In this document: positions 12,405 to 24,865 of the stretch, piece by piece
Layout: the number at the start of each line of letters is the position of its first letter
Numbering within the stretch: the first letter of the stretch is position 1
Assembly (NCBI GenBank): GCA_037043015.1
Contig: CM073328.1
Coordinates: forward strand, 12,807,495 to 12,871,494
Direction of reading: 5' to 3'
Length of the DNA stretch: 64,000 bases
From: Bryum argenteum
Lineage: Eukaryota > Streptophyta > Bryopsida > Bryales > Bryaceae
The notes under the pieces: generated by a model
Databases searched by the model: none
The model's input: only the letters and a program-made list of their open reading frames with translations
Told to the model about the DNA's origin: nothing
Translations under genes and position numbers: made by a program

Positions 12405-12762
12405 GTTAGGCACCACAAGCCTTGGCTTGGTGGTTAGGGCTTAGGCCCCCAATGAGGAGGTCGTGGGTTCTACTCCCCATGCCGGCGTGGTGCTCACCAC
12501 TATAGTCCACCCAACTATTGTGGGGGGTCCTTGGACCTTGTTATATGGGTACCTCAAAGCTCTTTGGGTGGATACTATGTCAAGTATCCTCAACGCACTT
12601 GTACTAGCTAGAAATTTGCGTAGTTATTGTGTCCACCCTCGAGAGGGGGAAGTATTATTGTTCCAATCTCCCCTCGTCAAGTGGCCATTGGAATATTAGA
12701 ATTACGAACGCACACTTCATTCACGCCGGCTCTTTAGAAAGGGACCGGAGGTTCTATCTATC
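12405..12762 (+). mobile_element. Full-length tRNA-derived SINE with 12-bp target duplication
   Basis: The 358-bp element starts GTTAGGCACCACAAGCC and ends in CTATCTATC. The target duplication TGTTGATACAGT is perfect (12,393-12,404 and 12,763-12,774). The head has box A-like TGGCTTGGTGG and box B-like GGTTCTACTCC at tRNA-like spacing. Removing the element and one duplication restores the reading of the Tc1-like transposase across the joint. Other copies are at 4,094, 15,628-16,602, 47,036-47,347 and 57,774. The tail of short CTAT repeats replaces a poly-A tail. Confidence 0.92.
12423..12476 (+). promoter_or_regulatory. Internal RNA polymerase III promoter of the SINE (A and B boxes)
   Basis: Box A-like TGGCTTGGTGG is at 12,423-12,433 and box B-like GGTTCTACTCC at 12,466-12,476. 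Their sequence and spacing match the type 2 Pol III promoters of tRNAs and tRNA-derived SINEs. Confidence 0.75.
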
Positions 12763-13530
12763 TGTTGATACAGTACGAAGGACTTTGCATGGAGCGAGCT
12801 TGAGATCAAAGTGAAGCAGAAGAAACCAAAATTGAACCAAAAACACATCAAGGATCGACTTGAATTTGTCAGGCATCATCAACATTGGACCGTTGTGATT
12901 GGAAGCATGTCATCTTTTATGATGAGACCAAGGTATATCGATTCTGCTTAGATGGTCATAGTTGGTATTCGATTCGCAATGAACAATCTTGTGATTAAGA
13001 CAAGTGCAACAAACTGCGAAGTTTGGTGGTGGTTCAGTGGTGGTATAAGGTTGTATGACATTCCATGGCCCTAATATGTTATGTAGAATCAAAGGAAGAA
13101 TGGTTCAACATGAAAATAAAGAAATCTTGCAACGAGATTCATTGTATACCATCTATGCATATGATCTTGATCCTTTAAATTTGATTTTCTAGCATGACAA
13201 TGATCTCAAACATGCAGCAAAAAGATGTGCACCAATGGTTGAGATGACAAACTTTTGATGTGCTTAAGTGGTATGCACAATCTCTTGACTTGAGCATCTT
13301 TGGGCCAGACTTAAACATTATATTAACCAATATATTCACCGATATGAAAGTGCTCCAGCAGGAATTTTAAAAGTGTGGAGCTTATTGAGGAGTGTTGGGC
13401 GTCCATAACCATAGGAGTTTGTATGAAAGCATGCCAATTGCAATCAACCATGTACGTGATGTAACTGCACGATTGCGATCGGCGTGAGACAGCTCTTGGA
13501 CGCATGGTTGTGGCAGGGTAGCAAGGCTTT

Positions 13531-14058
13531 AATGCGAGCAACATCAATTGGCACAGAAGTGTACGTTTCGGCGCTGGTGGTCAAATCTTCGAATGTTTGA
13601 GTGAGATCGCTGAAAGTGAGGTCGCAGAGAGTGAGATTTCAGTATTCACTCCTCGCATGCAGTGAGGGCTCGTAACAAGCCTAAAGGCACTTGACTTGGA
13701 GGTGGTTTCACTGGCATTTGGACACAACTGTAGTCGGGGAGTGCATTCTAAACAAGGTACAATTGTTCTAGCATAAGACCATCGTTCTCAGGGTTGATCG
13801 TGTACAGTTGCAACTAATAGGTGGTGCCAATTCTCCAATGCATTTGGAGCATAACAAAGATAGGGTGGGCATAACACACCAGATATCACCAGTATTGTAA
13901 GATTGTCACAATCTCAATGCCCATAAATCACATCGCGGACACAAAGGAACGAAGTAGACTTTGAAGCAAGATGACTTTTTCTTAAACCAAGATGCAACGC
14001 AGCAGCATATCACCATAGATTACGACAACAAAACTTAAGTCTCTAGCTAAGAAAAACC
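13531..14058. other. Intergenic, right flank of the Tc1-like element
   Basis: No gene was recognised. The last ~100 bp before 14,059 are the probable 3' UTR of the NAC alpha gene on the minus strand. Confidence 0.5.
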
Positions 14059-15311
<1,253 letters not shown>

Positions 15312-15627
15312 GGTGGCGGTCGGAGATGATTCTGCTACAACGCAAGCAGCAGCAACGGCAGCGTCACAGCAGCGAGATGGGGCTGGCAGCTGAAAGGAAG
15401 ACGAAAGAGGGCGACGTCCGAAGTTGAGCGAGGCCCTTCTTTGCCAGGGTGCTCATCGGCGCCGTCCGATGCTTTATTCTCCACCGTTGGATCCTGGCCC
15501 TATCCCCCACCAGTCTTCGAGGCTGCTTGGGACTTCGGCTTTCGGACTCCAAGACCCGTTCTTTTTAAAAACCCTTATTTTTTCGTAGGGTTTTGGTGAC
15601 ATGGTTTAAAACCTCCTATTTATCAAA
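15312..15627 (-). other. Probable 5' UTR and promoter of NACA
   Basis: The sequence directly upstream of the NACA ATG is distinctly GC-richer than the repeats beyond 15,560 and has no coding family signal of its own. The ATG context CCACCATGACGG is favourable. No TATA box was identified with confidence. Confidence 0.4.
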
Positions 15628-16602
15628 TTATTAGATAGATGAAACTCCGGTTCCATTCTAAGGGGTCGGCGTGAATGAAGTGTCCGTTCGTAATGCTTAT
15701 AACCCAATACCCACCGGACTAGGGGAATTGGAGCATACGTTGTGGTCAGTTTCAACACACGAGGGACAAAATGAATTAATTTGTGCTATGCAAAACTTTC
15801 GGCAAGAGAAGTAAAAATATTTTGAACTTTTGAATTGTGCCAGCATGTTTATTTTGCCCTTTCAGCGTTTTTTGGGGTCACTGCTAATAGTGGGGATAGG
15901 CTCGAAAGGTCACCATATCTGAGGAGAAATACAAGTCATCACATGTGCTATGAAGCAATTCTAATATACTAATTACCATTATCATGGTATTTGTATTTGT
16001 ATTTGTATAGGTCGAACGGACACTTTATTCACACCAACCCTTATGGGTCTGGTTTTCTTCTTTCTTTCTTTCTTTCTTTTATTCATATAAGATAGTGACT
16101 TCTTATTTTGGTTTGAGTATGAGTTGTATTTTTAATTTGAAGCAAAATTTTTTCTATTTCTCAAATTTTAGGTTTCTCCACTTGAGTCTTTGAAATTTTG
16201 CAATTTCAAAAGACAATAAATTTTTCAAACAATAAGCAATAAGACTTTATAATTTCTCATCTTTCAACAAATTCCAACATATAATCTTCTAAAACATTCA
16301 ACATTCTTGGTCTGAATTAATTTATGTCAAAACTGACGACGAGGTAGGGTACTATTTCCCCTATCGAGGGTTGACTCTATAACTACGCGAGTTTCTAGCT
16401 AATTACTAGTGCCTTGAAGATACTTGACATAGTATTTAGCCAAATGGCTTTGAAGTACCCATACAACAAGGTCCAAAGACCTCCTACCATAATTTGGTGG
16501 ATTGTGGTGGTGAGAACCACGCTGGCATGGGGAATAGAACCCACGACCTCCTCGTTGGGGACCATGAGTCCTCAACCACCAAGCCAAGGTTTGTGATGTC
16601 CT
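15628..16602 (-). mobile_element. SINE copy split by a ~600-bp insertion
   Basis: On the minus strand the head, with box A TGGCTTGGTGG and box B GGTTCTATTCC, runs from about 16,602 down to 16,340. The matching tail, from CCAATTCCCC through ACTTCATTCACGCCG to CATCTATCT, lies at 15,732-15,628. The two pieces are consecutive in the full-length SINE, so the 15,738-16,334 segment is an insertion. A separate plus-strand SINE tail (GAACGGACACTTTATTCAC) sits inside the insertion near 16,008-16,060. Confidence 0.8.
15738..16334. mobile_element. Insertion within a SINE, possible non-autonomous DNA element
   Basis: The segment that splits the SINE begins GTTGTGGTCAGTTTCAACAC and ends with the near-complement TTTATGTCAAAACTGACGAC. 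This suggests inverted ends of about 15 bp. The interior has no coding signal and includes a (TTTC)n run near 16,055-16,080. No clear target duplication was seen. Confidence 0.45.
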
Positions 16603-18839
16603 ATTAAATTATTACTTTCAATGATTATTTAATTATATTGAGAACTAAAAAATCAAATGCAATCTTTTGAATCTTTTAAAATATTCTAGAATTGAGGTTC
16701 CAAGTACAAAAGTTTATTATATAAATTTATTATGCAGAGTGATTTCACTTTTATTCCTCTAGGACTCATTCAAAAGTCTTTGGTTATTAAAGGTCAATGG
16801 GGATTTGCTCTTGGTGACGAAGGTGTTCACCTTTAGAGAAAAGGTCTTTTCATAGCCCTTAAATGGTTATTCAAAAGCATATGCATGATGGTATTAGGTA
16901 AGGAGAAGAATAAACTAATCAAATAAGGAGTAATATAAAATTACTCAATTTAACCTTTTCTTTTACCTTTTATTATTGTAGAACCAAGAGAGAGAGAATA
17001 GTTGCACCAAATAGTATCTCTATATATATGATGAATTATTGCATAATTATCAAATTTCACTTGAGAGATTTTGAAATCCAATTATTTATTGACAAAATTC
17101 CACTTTTGGCTTAGCGTATCTGAAGGCATGGTCAAAAATCATATTGTCTTGATCATAGTGTCAAAGACCATAATGTGTTGAATTTTTGGGATTGATCTAG
17201 AAAATTAAAAGTTGAATCATTTTTTAAAAAAATAAAAAAAATCAATCATAGAATTGGTGTTCTCATGAATGCACCTTGTGAATAACATTATCCTAATCAA
17301 CCAACATGATTTCTATTTAATGATTTTCTTCCTAGTTTTTTACACATTAATACCTCAATATTCACTTTCATTGATCTTGTTATTCTAGGATTAAATTCAC
17401 ATATATCTATTAAATTGTTGCATATTTTTGTGATGTCTATGAATAATAGGAGAAATGAACAAATAATATTAACTACTGTGAGATTTTCCCTTTAGAAAGT
17501 ACTTCAATAATCTCTCTCTCTATATATACACATTACAAGAAACAACACCTACACCACATACTTGTACACCTAAAACCAATGCCCTTGGGGTCCCATTCAT
17601 TTATCAAATTGATTCTTTCCTATAATCTCTAAATAATAAAGATAATTTGTATAACCATGGACTATAGTTTTATGATATATTAATGTGTGGCAATAGTTCA
17701 TGTAAGACAAACTTCTTTTCAGTGAGAATTGCCAAAATATAATATCTTCCTTATGGGGCTCAACCCTCTCACTTGGGTTCATATCTTCATGCTCAACGCT
17801 TGAATCCATATTTTGTAATATCCTCCTTAATCGCCTATTGTGTACCACCTTAATAAACAAGGTTCATATAATAATTTAATAACCTAATCTTTAATTTTTG
17901 ATTTTTTGAAATTTATAGACAATTCTCTACTCCTATTCTTTCCGAATGCAAGTGAAAGTAGAACTCATGGCAAAAACAACCATAATGGGGGCACTGGATG
18001 GATGAAAGTATCCGTCCGAACAACGTATTCATCCACATCGGGAACCCGTACTGCACTCTCCTCACCAGCACCACCTTCCCGCCTATCAAGGTCTTGAATG
18101 GTCCGCTTCCCGATTTCAAAATCTGTTTGAATCGCAATCCGAACAACGTCAATCTCTCTCGATTGTCATTCACATCTAGGGTTCCCTGAGGCTCTGAGAC
18201 TCCACAATGGCTTAGTCAATTTCATTCCGGTGCTCTCTTCATCGATCAGTTGGTCGGTGCCGCTTCGTCAAGCTGAAGCTTTCTGTTGCAATCCAATCCA
18301 TTCCCTAAATATCCCTTAACCTACCTCAGGTTAGTGTCCTCGATCGCTTTGGTTCTTGGGTTGCTCAAATTTGAATTGCGGCGCTGCTAGTCAATCCATC
18401 GAATTAGATATCGACAAAGAAGAATGCGGTGATGTGCTTCCTCTGTTCTCTCTTGTCATCTTCCATTCTTGTTGTGTGGTGATCCGATTTGGGTGTCATC
18501 GATTCAACAAGTTGCACTTATCTTTCTTGTTTTAGATCGCTCGGGTCGAATTTGAGGAGCAATGACTGCGCAATTGTGAAGTTTCTCAATGCAGCGGTCT
18601 AGAAGACGAAGAAAATTTGAAATTCAGTGCTCCGCTCACGAGCTCAAATGGAGATGGAGAAAGTGCTGAGTTAGGAGCCTAAGGTACAATTTATATTTTC
18701 TGCTTACGAGCAACTTGTTAGTTTATCAATCTGTTAGTTGTCAATTTGTCAATTTCAAGTGTGATCGGGACTTGTCTAACACGAGTGTATGGTTGTTGTA
18801 GGTATGTGCTGCAACTAGGTATCCAAGTGGTGGGAAGCC
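16603..18839. other. AT-rich intergenic region and EXO1 upstream region
   Basis: 16,603-17,900 holds no recognised gene. On the plus strand 17,998-18,189 there is a 63-codon open frame with protein-like composition (FIHIGNPYCTLLTS); I do not recognise it and it may be a gene fragment. 18,190-18,839 is pyrimidine-rich and probably contains the EXO1 5' UTR. Confidence 0.4.
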
Positions 18840-21800
18840 ATGGGGATTCAGGGTTTGCTGCCCACCTTGAAGTCCATCATGAAGCCCACACATATACGGG
18901 ATCATGCGGGGAAGCGCGCGGCCGTGGATACCTATTCTTGGCTTCACAAGGCAGCATTTAGCTGCAGCAAGGACTTATGTCAAGGTCGTCCTAACGACAA
19001 GTAAGACGTGCAATGAAGTGAATCCACCTTTAGAGTTTAAGAAAAATCAAGAGCAATTTTCTTGTCACTGCTAAACTTTTGATTTCTTCATGAGGTACGA
19101 GCAGCTCATGTACTTTCCTGAATGGAGAAGCTGATGTGATTGCGTGATGCTGTCAGGTACGTAGAGTACTGCATGCATCGAGTCAATATGTTGCGGCACT
19201 TTGGTGTGGTGCCCGTTCTAGTGTTTGACGGAGGAAGTCTTCCCATGAAGTCTGATCAGGAAGTTAAAAGAGCCAGGTCTGTTGCAATTTCTCTTTCCAG
19301 TTGATCTTGTATGTTCATGTGCACATTGCAGATATTGAATTGAGGTTTTGTTGTGCTGGAACAGATCAAGGAAGGAGAATCTCGAACGTGCCATTGAACA
19401 CGAGCGGCTGGGAAATCACTCCGCCGCTTCTGAATGTTATCAGAAGGCTGTGGATATAACTCCTGAAATAGCGTTCAGGCTAATCCAGGTACTTGCTCTT
19501 TCTTTTGTATCGTCGGTGTACATCAAAAGCTTTACAATCCTTAGACTAAATCGTTGTCACTGGATTGTGTTTTGAGCAGGTATTGCGGAAGGAGAAAGTG
19601 GAGTATGTTGTTGCTCCGTATGAAGCTGATGCTCAAATGGCGTTTTTAGCCCGTAATGGACATGTGGACCTTGTTATTACAGAAGACTCTGATCTAATTG
19701 CATACGAATGTCCGCAGGTTGAGTTTCTTTACTTTGAATTCTATCCCGTCAAAGTGGATTGTGGAGGCATGGTTCTCATTATATTGACCATGTTGTTCAC
19801 AGATTTTCTTTAAGATGGACAAGTACGGCCAAGGTGTGGAGTTTCAGTATTCCGACATTACGGCCAACAAAGATGTCGACTTCAGCAATTTCTCGAAGCG
19901 GATGATTCTCGAGTTGTGCATAATGAGTGGTTGCGATTACCTGCCTTCTTTGCCGGGAATGGGTGTGAAGAAAGCTCATACCCTAATCAAACGTTTTAAG
20001 ACCTATCAAAAGGTTGCTTATTATCATCCGGTCGTCAATGCTCAAATTTGCTTCAGAACTTATTAGGTCGGTATGCGACATTCTGAAAGACGAGTGCGGT
20101 TGCAGGTACTGAAGCATTTGAAGATGAGTAGCGTTCATATAGATCCACAATATGAGCACGGCTTTCAAAGAGCACTTCTGACATTCCAGCATCATCTCGT
20201 ATACGACCCTGCTAAAAAGGAGTTGGTTCATCTCACTCAAGTTCCATGTGAACTTGATACGAACCTAGATTTCCTGGGACCATATCCTTTTCTTAGACTT
20301 GTCAAATTCATATCAGTTTTTCATTTTGGCTTTGTTCTGTTCTCGTTCAAGAAAGGGTTGGCGCTTAACTCGTCCCTACATTCCTTACTCAGACAATTGC
20401 CGCAGCTATTGCTCAAGGTGACATGGACCCAACCACCTATAAATCCTTCGAGGTACGATCTGTTCTCAATCAATCAAGAAAATTTACACACGAGAATATT
20501 CCAAGTCTTAATGTTACTGGTGGCAATGTTTCAGGACGTGAGCAGTACTGGAAACGCGAAGGCAGACTCTTTGCCCCTGCAAGATCATTCTGTTCAGAAA
20601 AATGTGACTGTTTTCCGTATCCACGATGATAGGCCTTTCATAGATCGATCTGATTTGAGGGCTGCTCTTGTGGCTTTTCTTATCTCTTGGATCCTTTTGT
20701 GTATCTTCTTCGCTTGCAATAAAGAGGCTTAGTCCCTCCTATTTATCAACTAACTAGTTGATAAATTAAAGCTCCAAAAGTTTGTACATTGCTTAACTTT
20801 CAGCAGAGGGGCCAGCGAAACCTGCACAGAAGCTGTTTAGAGTTACCAGCAATGGGGCATTTCAACCCTACGTGAGCCAGGAGGACACCACGTCTTCATC
20901 AGCTACCTCAAGTCAAGCATATTCGAGTTCATTGAGCAGTTGGTCACTTTCTTGTGAGCAGTCACCAATTTTTGACACACCCCCGAGTCAGGTTTCCGAT
21001 GCAGGGCCCACTGTAAGTATGACTAGTTCAGAGTGGGTGTCCTTTTCTTTCCTTTAAAAGAATGTGTTAGAGAATGCCAATTTCGGTTGACATTTCAACT
21101 GTGGATGCGTTAGTCGCCTTAAAGCGTGGATGTGGACCTTGGCAAGGTGTACTTACCTTAAGTAATTATTGTTTCGTTTCAACAGGACCTCACTCTGGAA
21201 TATCCCTTATTTTATAGGAGACGTCACACATTATCAGGTACAGTTTGCTTGATTTGATCTATCGTTAATTGCAAGAGTTCAAACTTGAGGAGGGGATGGC
21301 ATTTTGATTGAAATTGGGTGAGGTTGTTTACAGAGTCGAAAGAGAATGACGAGAACCAAACTCCTTTTCCAATAGAAGTGAAAGCAAGGAAGGCATTTGT
21401 TCCTCCTTTGCTGCAGAATGTTGCTGCCCAACAAACGAGTGGGGTGGCTGGGTATATCTCTCGACCTACACCATCCAAGTTGCTTCCAGAGGACCATCAT
21501 CGCATCAAGCGGATTACAGATGAGAATTCCCTTTGGAGCACTAGCAAAAATACTCAGAATTCTGATCTTGCAGATCACTCGGAGTGCAACAGTGATGTTA
21601 TTCAACGTCCAGATATACCCAAGGTTCGTGAAGACAATTTACTCAGTTGTTTCTAATGCCGAACTCTTACTCATGAAAGACTGTGCGCTCACCTGCTTTT
21701 AGAATGTGTGACGAATTTGTGTTCACTTCACCAATTCTGATGGTTTCAACTCTGTTGCTCGATTGACCCACAGAAACAGGGGGTCTTGAAGGATATAACA

Positions 21801-22694
21801 AACCAAGGACAGTCGGATGCTGTTGCTCGTGGAAAGAGTGAGTTTCACCAGTCGTTATAGTTAACAAAGGGCTTTCATGTTTTCTTAAAGTGCTGTCTTT
21901 GAGGCAGGAATACACTGTATTCTCGTGACTTTCACTGATCATCAGGAAACATAATATCACTTTGTGCATGATTATGAACTGCAGGAAAAACGGATGAACA
22001 GAGCGAGGAGCGACCGGTTAAAAGCAGAATTTTATCTTCTGCGTCACTCGGTGGGCTTGCCCAACGATCCGTGAACGAGTTCATGTCAAGCAGAGCTCCG
22101 TTTCGTTGCCCACCAACTAGCTCTCGCCCTAGCTGGCCACCCCCGAAGTATGGAACTCGAGCCAGTGGTCTGAGAGCACCCTCAAAACCTTTGCACAAAA
22201 ATTTCGCTCTCAGGTACACAACGCACTCATCTTTTCTCCAATCTCCTTTCAGTTTCAGGCATTGAGAAGTGTGAAATCATCACCAAAACATTAACAGTGC
22301 AATCAAAGAATTTCTCCTCATAATGTAAAAGTACTGTTAACTCTTACAAATTGAACAGCGTTACATGCTACCACTGAGTTAGCATCAGTGTTTTATATTT
22401 ATCATATATCCCCAGTTCCCCGACATGTCTCGGTATGAAGCACTTGAATACCTATTGGATTCTTTCAATAATAATTTTATGTCGAATATTGGGACTTCTC
22501 ATTTATGTGTTTCAACAGTCACAATAGTTGCTCCGAGGTGCAATTACTGAGAGTGGTTTTCATATGTTTGCCATAAGTTCGAATATAATGTTTCTGTGAT
22601 TAGCATTTGCTGATTATTGTTTACCCATTTTCCAGGAATGGGCAACAACTTTGTCCAGCTCAGACCTCAGCAGTGAAGACTGACCATTCCTGAG
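18840..22694 (+). CDS. EXO1: Exonuclease 1 (XPG/RAD2 family), about 14 exons
   Basis: The ATG at 18,840 opens [15 protein letters not shown], the invariant EXO1 start. Supported exons are 18,840-19,000, 19,157-19,276, 19,365-19,488, 19,580-19,717, 19,803-20,012, 20,106-20,300, 20,393-20,452, about 20,549-20,710, 20,804-21,012, 21,186-21,237, 21,334-21,623, 21,774-21,837, 21,985-22,213 and 22,637-22,694. Catalytic acidic residues are present in RAAVDTYSW (D30), [24 protein letters not shown] and [13 protein letters not shown] (the last also starting the helix-hairpin-helix). The enzyme is a 5'-3' double-strand exonuclease and flap nuclease acting in mismatch repair, end resection and meiosis. 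The C-terminal half is poorly conserved and serine/proline-rich, as usual. The eighth exon's donor is uncertain, and the sixth uses a weak GTCAAA donor. Coding may continue past 22,694 (possible exon 22,788-22,905). Confidence 0.93.
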
Positions 22695-22787
22695 ACCAAT
22701 TCAACTGTTGAAGCGTCGAAGGTAACATTGAAATAATTGGAACTTATTGAGAGCATTTATGAAACATTTATTGAACAAATTTGTAGA

Positions 22788-22905
22788 GAAGGGTAGTTGA
22801 TCGCGGTCAATGCGGATCTCATTGCCCATTTTCGTTTCGTAAGCTTGGCAGAAAAGAATTGCTACCTTTGGAACGAAATGGTGACAATTCAGGCATTTCA
22901 GGTAA
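22788..22905 (+). other. Possible extra 3' exon of EXO1
   Basis: The interval between an AG acceptor near 22,787 and the donor GGTAATTT near 22,906 is open. It reads RRVVDRGQCGSHCPFSFRK, a protein-like, basic, cysteine-containing stretch. It can be joined from the exon ending 22,213 through a short exon (about 22,696-22,721) instead of the exon that stops at 22,694. Transcript data are needed to choose. Confidence 0.35.
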
Positions 22906-23494
22906 TTTAAACTGGAGTTTCTGATATCATCAATTGCCCTTCAGCGTCTGTAATTTGAGTGTGACGCTCATTCAATTCTAGTTACCCTAAGAAGCTGTCC
23001 ATGCTTAATCTTAGGACTCTCGTTAAATTCTTTGGCCATTTTGGTAGGCCCTTCAGTATGGCTCATGTTTTTTCGGAACTTTGTTGCAAAAAGCTCACTT
23101 TTTCATCAGATGAAAGATCTTGCACACCTCCGGATTCCTTGTACTATTTTGATGAAAGAATAAGCAATGACTGAAACCAACGTCACAATACTAATGCAGT
23201 CTTCAAACATTTGAGTAAAGAGAGCCACCAATCCTGGATTGTTTGTAATCACAATAACTTATTAAAGTATTATTCAACAGAAACATACTTAGAGCAGTTA
23301 GAAATTTTGTACCTCATCTACATGTTGTATGCATTGACGACAAAAAGAATGAGGAACTCATACCAAATCAGTGCACATTGCGATGGGACTATACAAACTT
23401 TCTGAAAAATACAAATCAACAAAGGGCGATAGACTCCATACCGTAAGTGGAAGAATTTCACACTGTCTGTTTTGCCGAAAAACTCCAATCCTGG
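22906..23494. other. No recognisable gene
   Basis: AT-rich sequence between the EXO1 3' end and the NACA pseudogene; no domain or repeat was recognised. Confidence 0.5.
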
Positions 23495-24185
23495 CTACCG
23501 AATGGTCACCAGTGTTCTCCATTCACGGCCAAAGCTTCTGAATGGCCTTCCTGTTCAGTATCCCACCACAGCTCTGCTTTGACCTTCCATCACTACCTGC
23601 AGAGTATTACATTTCACCCCCTTCTCATCCAAAAATGGCCACTATGAGCTTCAAAGATGGTATCAACAAGAAGCAAATGTCAGATGTGTGATGGTGCAAA
23701 CAGAAATGATGTATACACCTCCGCCTTGGCCGTCGTTGTCATAATCATCCTTGCCGGAGGATCATCGGACTGCAGATTGATCAAAACATATGAAGGCAGA
23801 TATGTCGGAGGCAGTGTATACTAAAAACATCAAACAAAAAGTGCACACACACACAAACTCTCTCTTAGTTTGTACTCTACAGTGTTGCAGGCCCGAATCT
23901 GGGTTTAAGGAATAGAAATGTTAGTAGAAAGCCCAGCTCAAATACTGGACATGTAAAAAGTCAAAACTCCGACCTAGCTCCAACATCCACAAAACCTTAC
24001 TCGACATTCACAAGCAATACCAGTACAAAACAAGTAAGTGGGAGAAAATTAGGGTTTTAGCGAAATTGAAATCCACAATCACAAATGAAAATGCGCAATA
24101 CTCAAATTTCTGACCTCGCAGATCACTTGATGTGCTTTGAAAACAAAATGCAGGACTCCGATTCTTGAATTTACAGAGGGGAGAA
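23495..24185 (-). pseudogene. Truncated NACA pseudogene retaining intron sequence
   Basis: The segment aligns with the NACA locus from the exon-3 start through exon 2 and into the long first intron. Shared text includes ATGGCCTTCCTG and CTCTGCTTYGACYTTCCA at the exon-3 start and AAAATGGCCACTRTG in intron 2. CGCCTTGGCC lies in the acidic exon, and GGGTTTYRGCGAAA with a CAAGCAAT motif is in intron 1. Intron sequence is kept, so this is a DNA-level duplication and not a processed retrocopy. The coding parts are degraded, the aspartate run is mostly deleted, and everything downstream of MKPVTG is missing. It is therefore non-functional. Confidence 0.75.
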
Positions 24186-24318
24186 TCATGATGGTGCAAA
24201 AATGGTGATAAGGAACCAAGGAGATCGGATAATCTCTTTCTATAAGACCTGTATAGAGGTACCGATGCTAACCCTACTCTCTACTGAAAGCAACAACCTT
24301 AAGGTTTTCTATGCACGA

Positions 24319-24865
24319 TTAAATTGTCTCCAGTGGCGTGATTGGCTTATTCGCAGCTGACTTGATGTAGCCCAATGCTCGAAGCTCCTGAAATAATCTC
24401 CGCTCTGCAAATGCCTGTCAAAAAACGAATTTCCATGACACAAATTGACACAGGGATGGAAAATGCCTGTCACAAAACGAATTTCCATGTCACAAATTGA
24501 CACCAGGATGGAAAGAAGTGAAAGAATTGCAATGGAAGTACCTCGAGAAGTGGGGCATTAGATGGTATGTTAGAAGCCAAAATAATGCTCCATCCCGTTC
24601 GCATGGAGAGACGACGAGCCATGGAAGCTCCGGTGCTGTCAGCTCCTCCTCCAACCAAGGCTGCGACACTTGCAGATTTGTCCCATCGAGTGGGAAGAGC
24701 GGCATATAAGTTGCCCATGCGAGCTGTGTTGCATCCAATCCAAACGTACAACTGGTCGATTAACTGGAGAATCTGGAAGTGGAAAGTGGAGTCGTTGGAC
24801 TCATCGGAGAATTGCGTCATCTCCAATCCGGGTGCAACGTCGGGTGCAGGTGATGCTGCGTCCAT
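24319..24865 (-). CDS. PSMG4: Proteasome assembly chaperone 4-like protein
   Basis: Two exons, 24,865-24,542 and 24,414-24,319, join in phase to give 139 residues. After a disordered start the protein reads STFHFQILQLIDQLYVWIG, then MGNLYAALPTRWD, then DSTGASMARRLSMRTGW. It ends AERRLFQELRALGYIKSA... PITPLETI. These blocks and the length match PAC4 (PSMG4), which with PAC3 helps assemble the 20S proteasome alpha ring in the cytosol. The donor is GAG/GTACTT and the acceptor TGACAG/GCATTTG. The 127-bp intron contains a 52-bp tandem duplication that also copies the acceptor. The promoter faces prefoldin subunit 3, about 1 kb away and divergent. Confidence 0.85.
24408..24512. repeat. 52-bp tandem duplication covering the PSMG4 3' splice site
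   Basis: ATGCCTGTCA at 24,411 recurs at 24,463, followed in both copies by ACGAATTTCCATG and CACAAATTGACAC. On the gene strand each copy contains TGACAG/GCA, so two acceptors exist. Use of the upstream one would add 52 nt and shift the frame. Confidence 0.9.

Larger units (their letters stand above)
12091..13530 (+). pseudogene. Tc1-like (Tc1/mariner) transposase, decayed, interrupted by a SINE
   Basis: Fragments in successive frames line up with a Tc1 transposase from end to end. The N-terminal helix-turn-helix is LQVGRTTRNVAHELQVSENY. Past the SINE come VSVDTVRRTLHGASLR and then KHIKDRLEFVRHHQHW, followed by DWKHVIFYDETKVYRF with the first catalytic aspartate at 12,921. The second aspartate block reads HDNDLKHAAK near 13,195. 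The third block reads GPDLNII near 13,305, where the usual acidic residue after PDLNPI appears lost, and the C-terminal block (ECWASI) is near 13,390. Several frameshifts and stops make it inactive. The PDLN signature fits Tc1 rather than the mariner-like elements usual in plants. The SINE at 12,405-12,762 sits in the coding region, and its 12-bp duplication shows the exact original joint. Confidence 0.85.

Noticed and set aside
11880..13925. Possible Tc1 terminal inverted repeats around the decayed transposase
   Set aside because: The left candidate (TACAATGTGTGGCAAAACTC) has only a weak partner near 13,880-13,900; not convincing.
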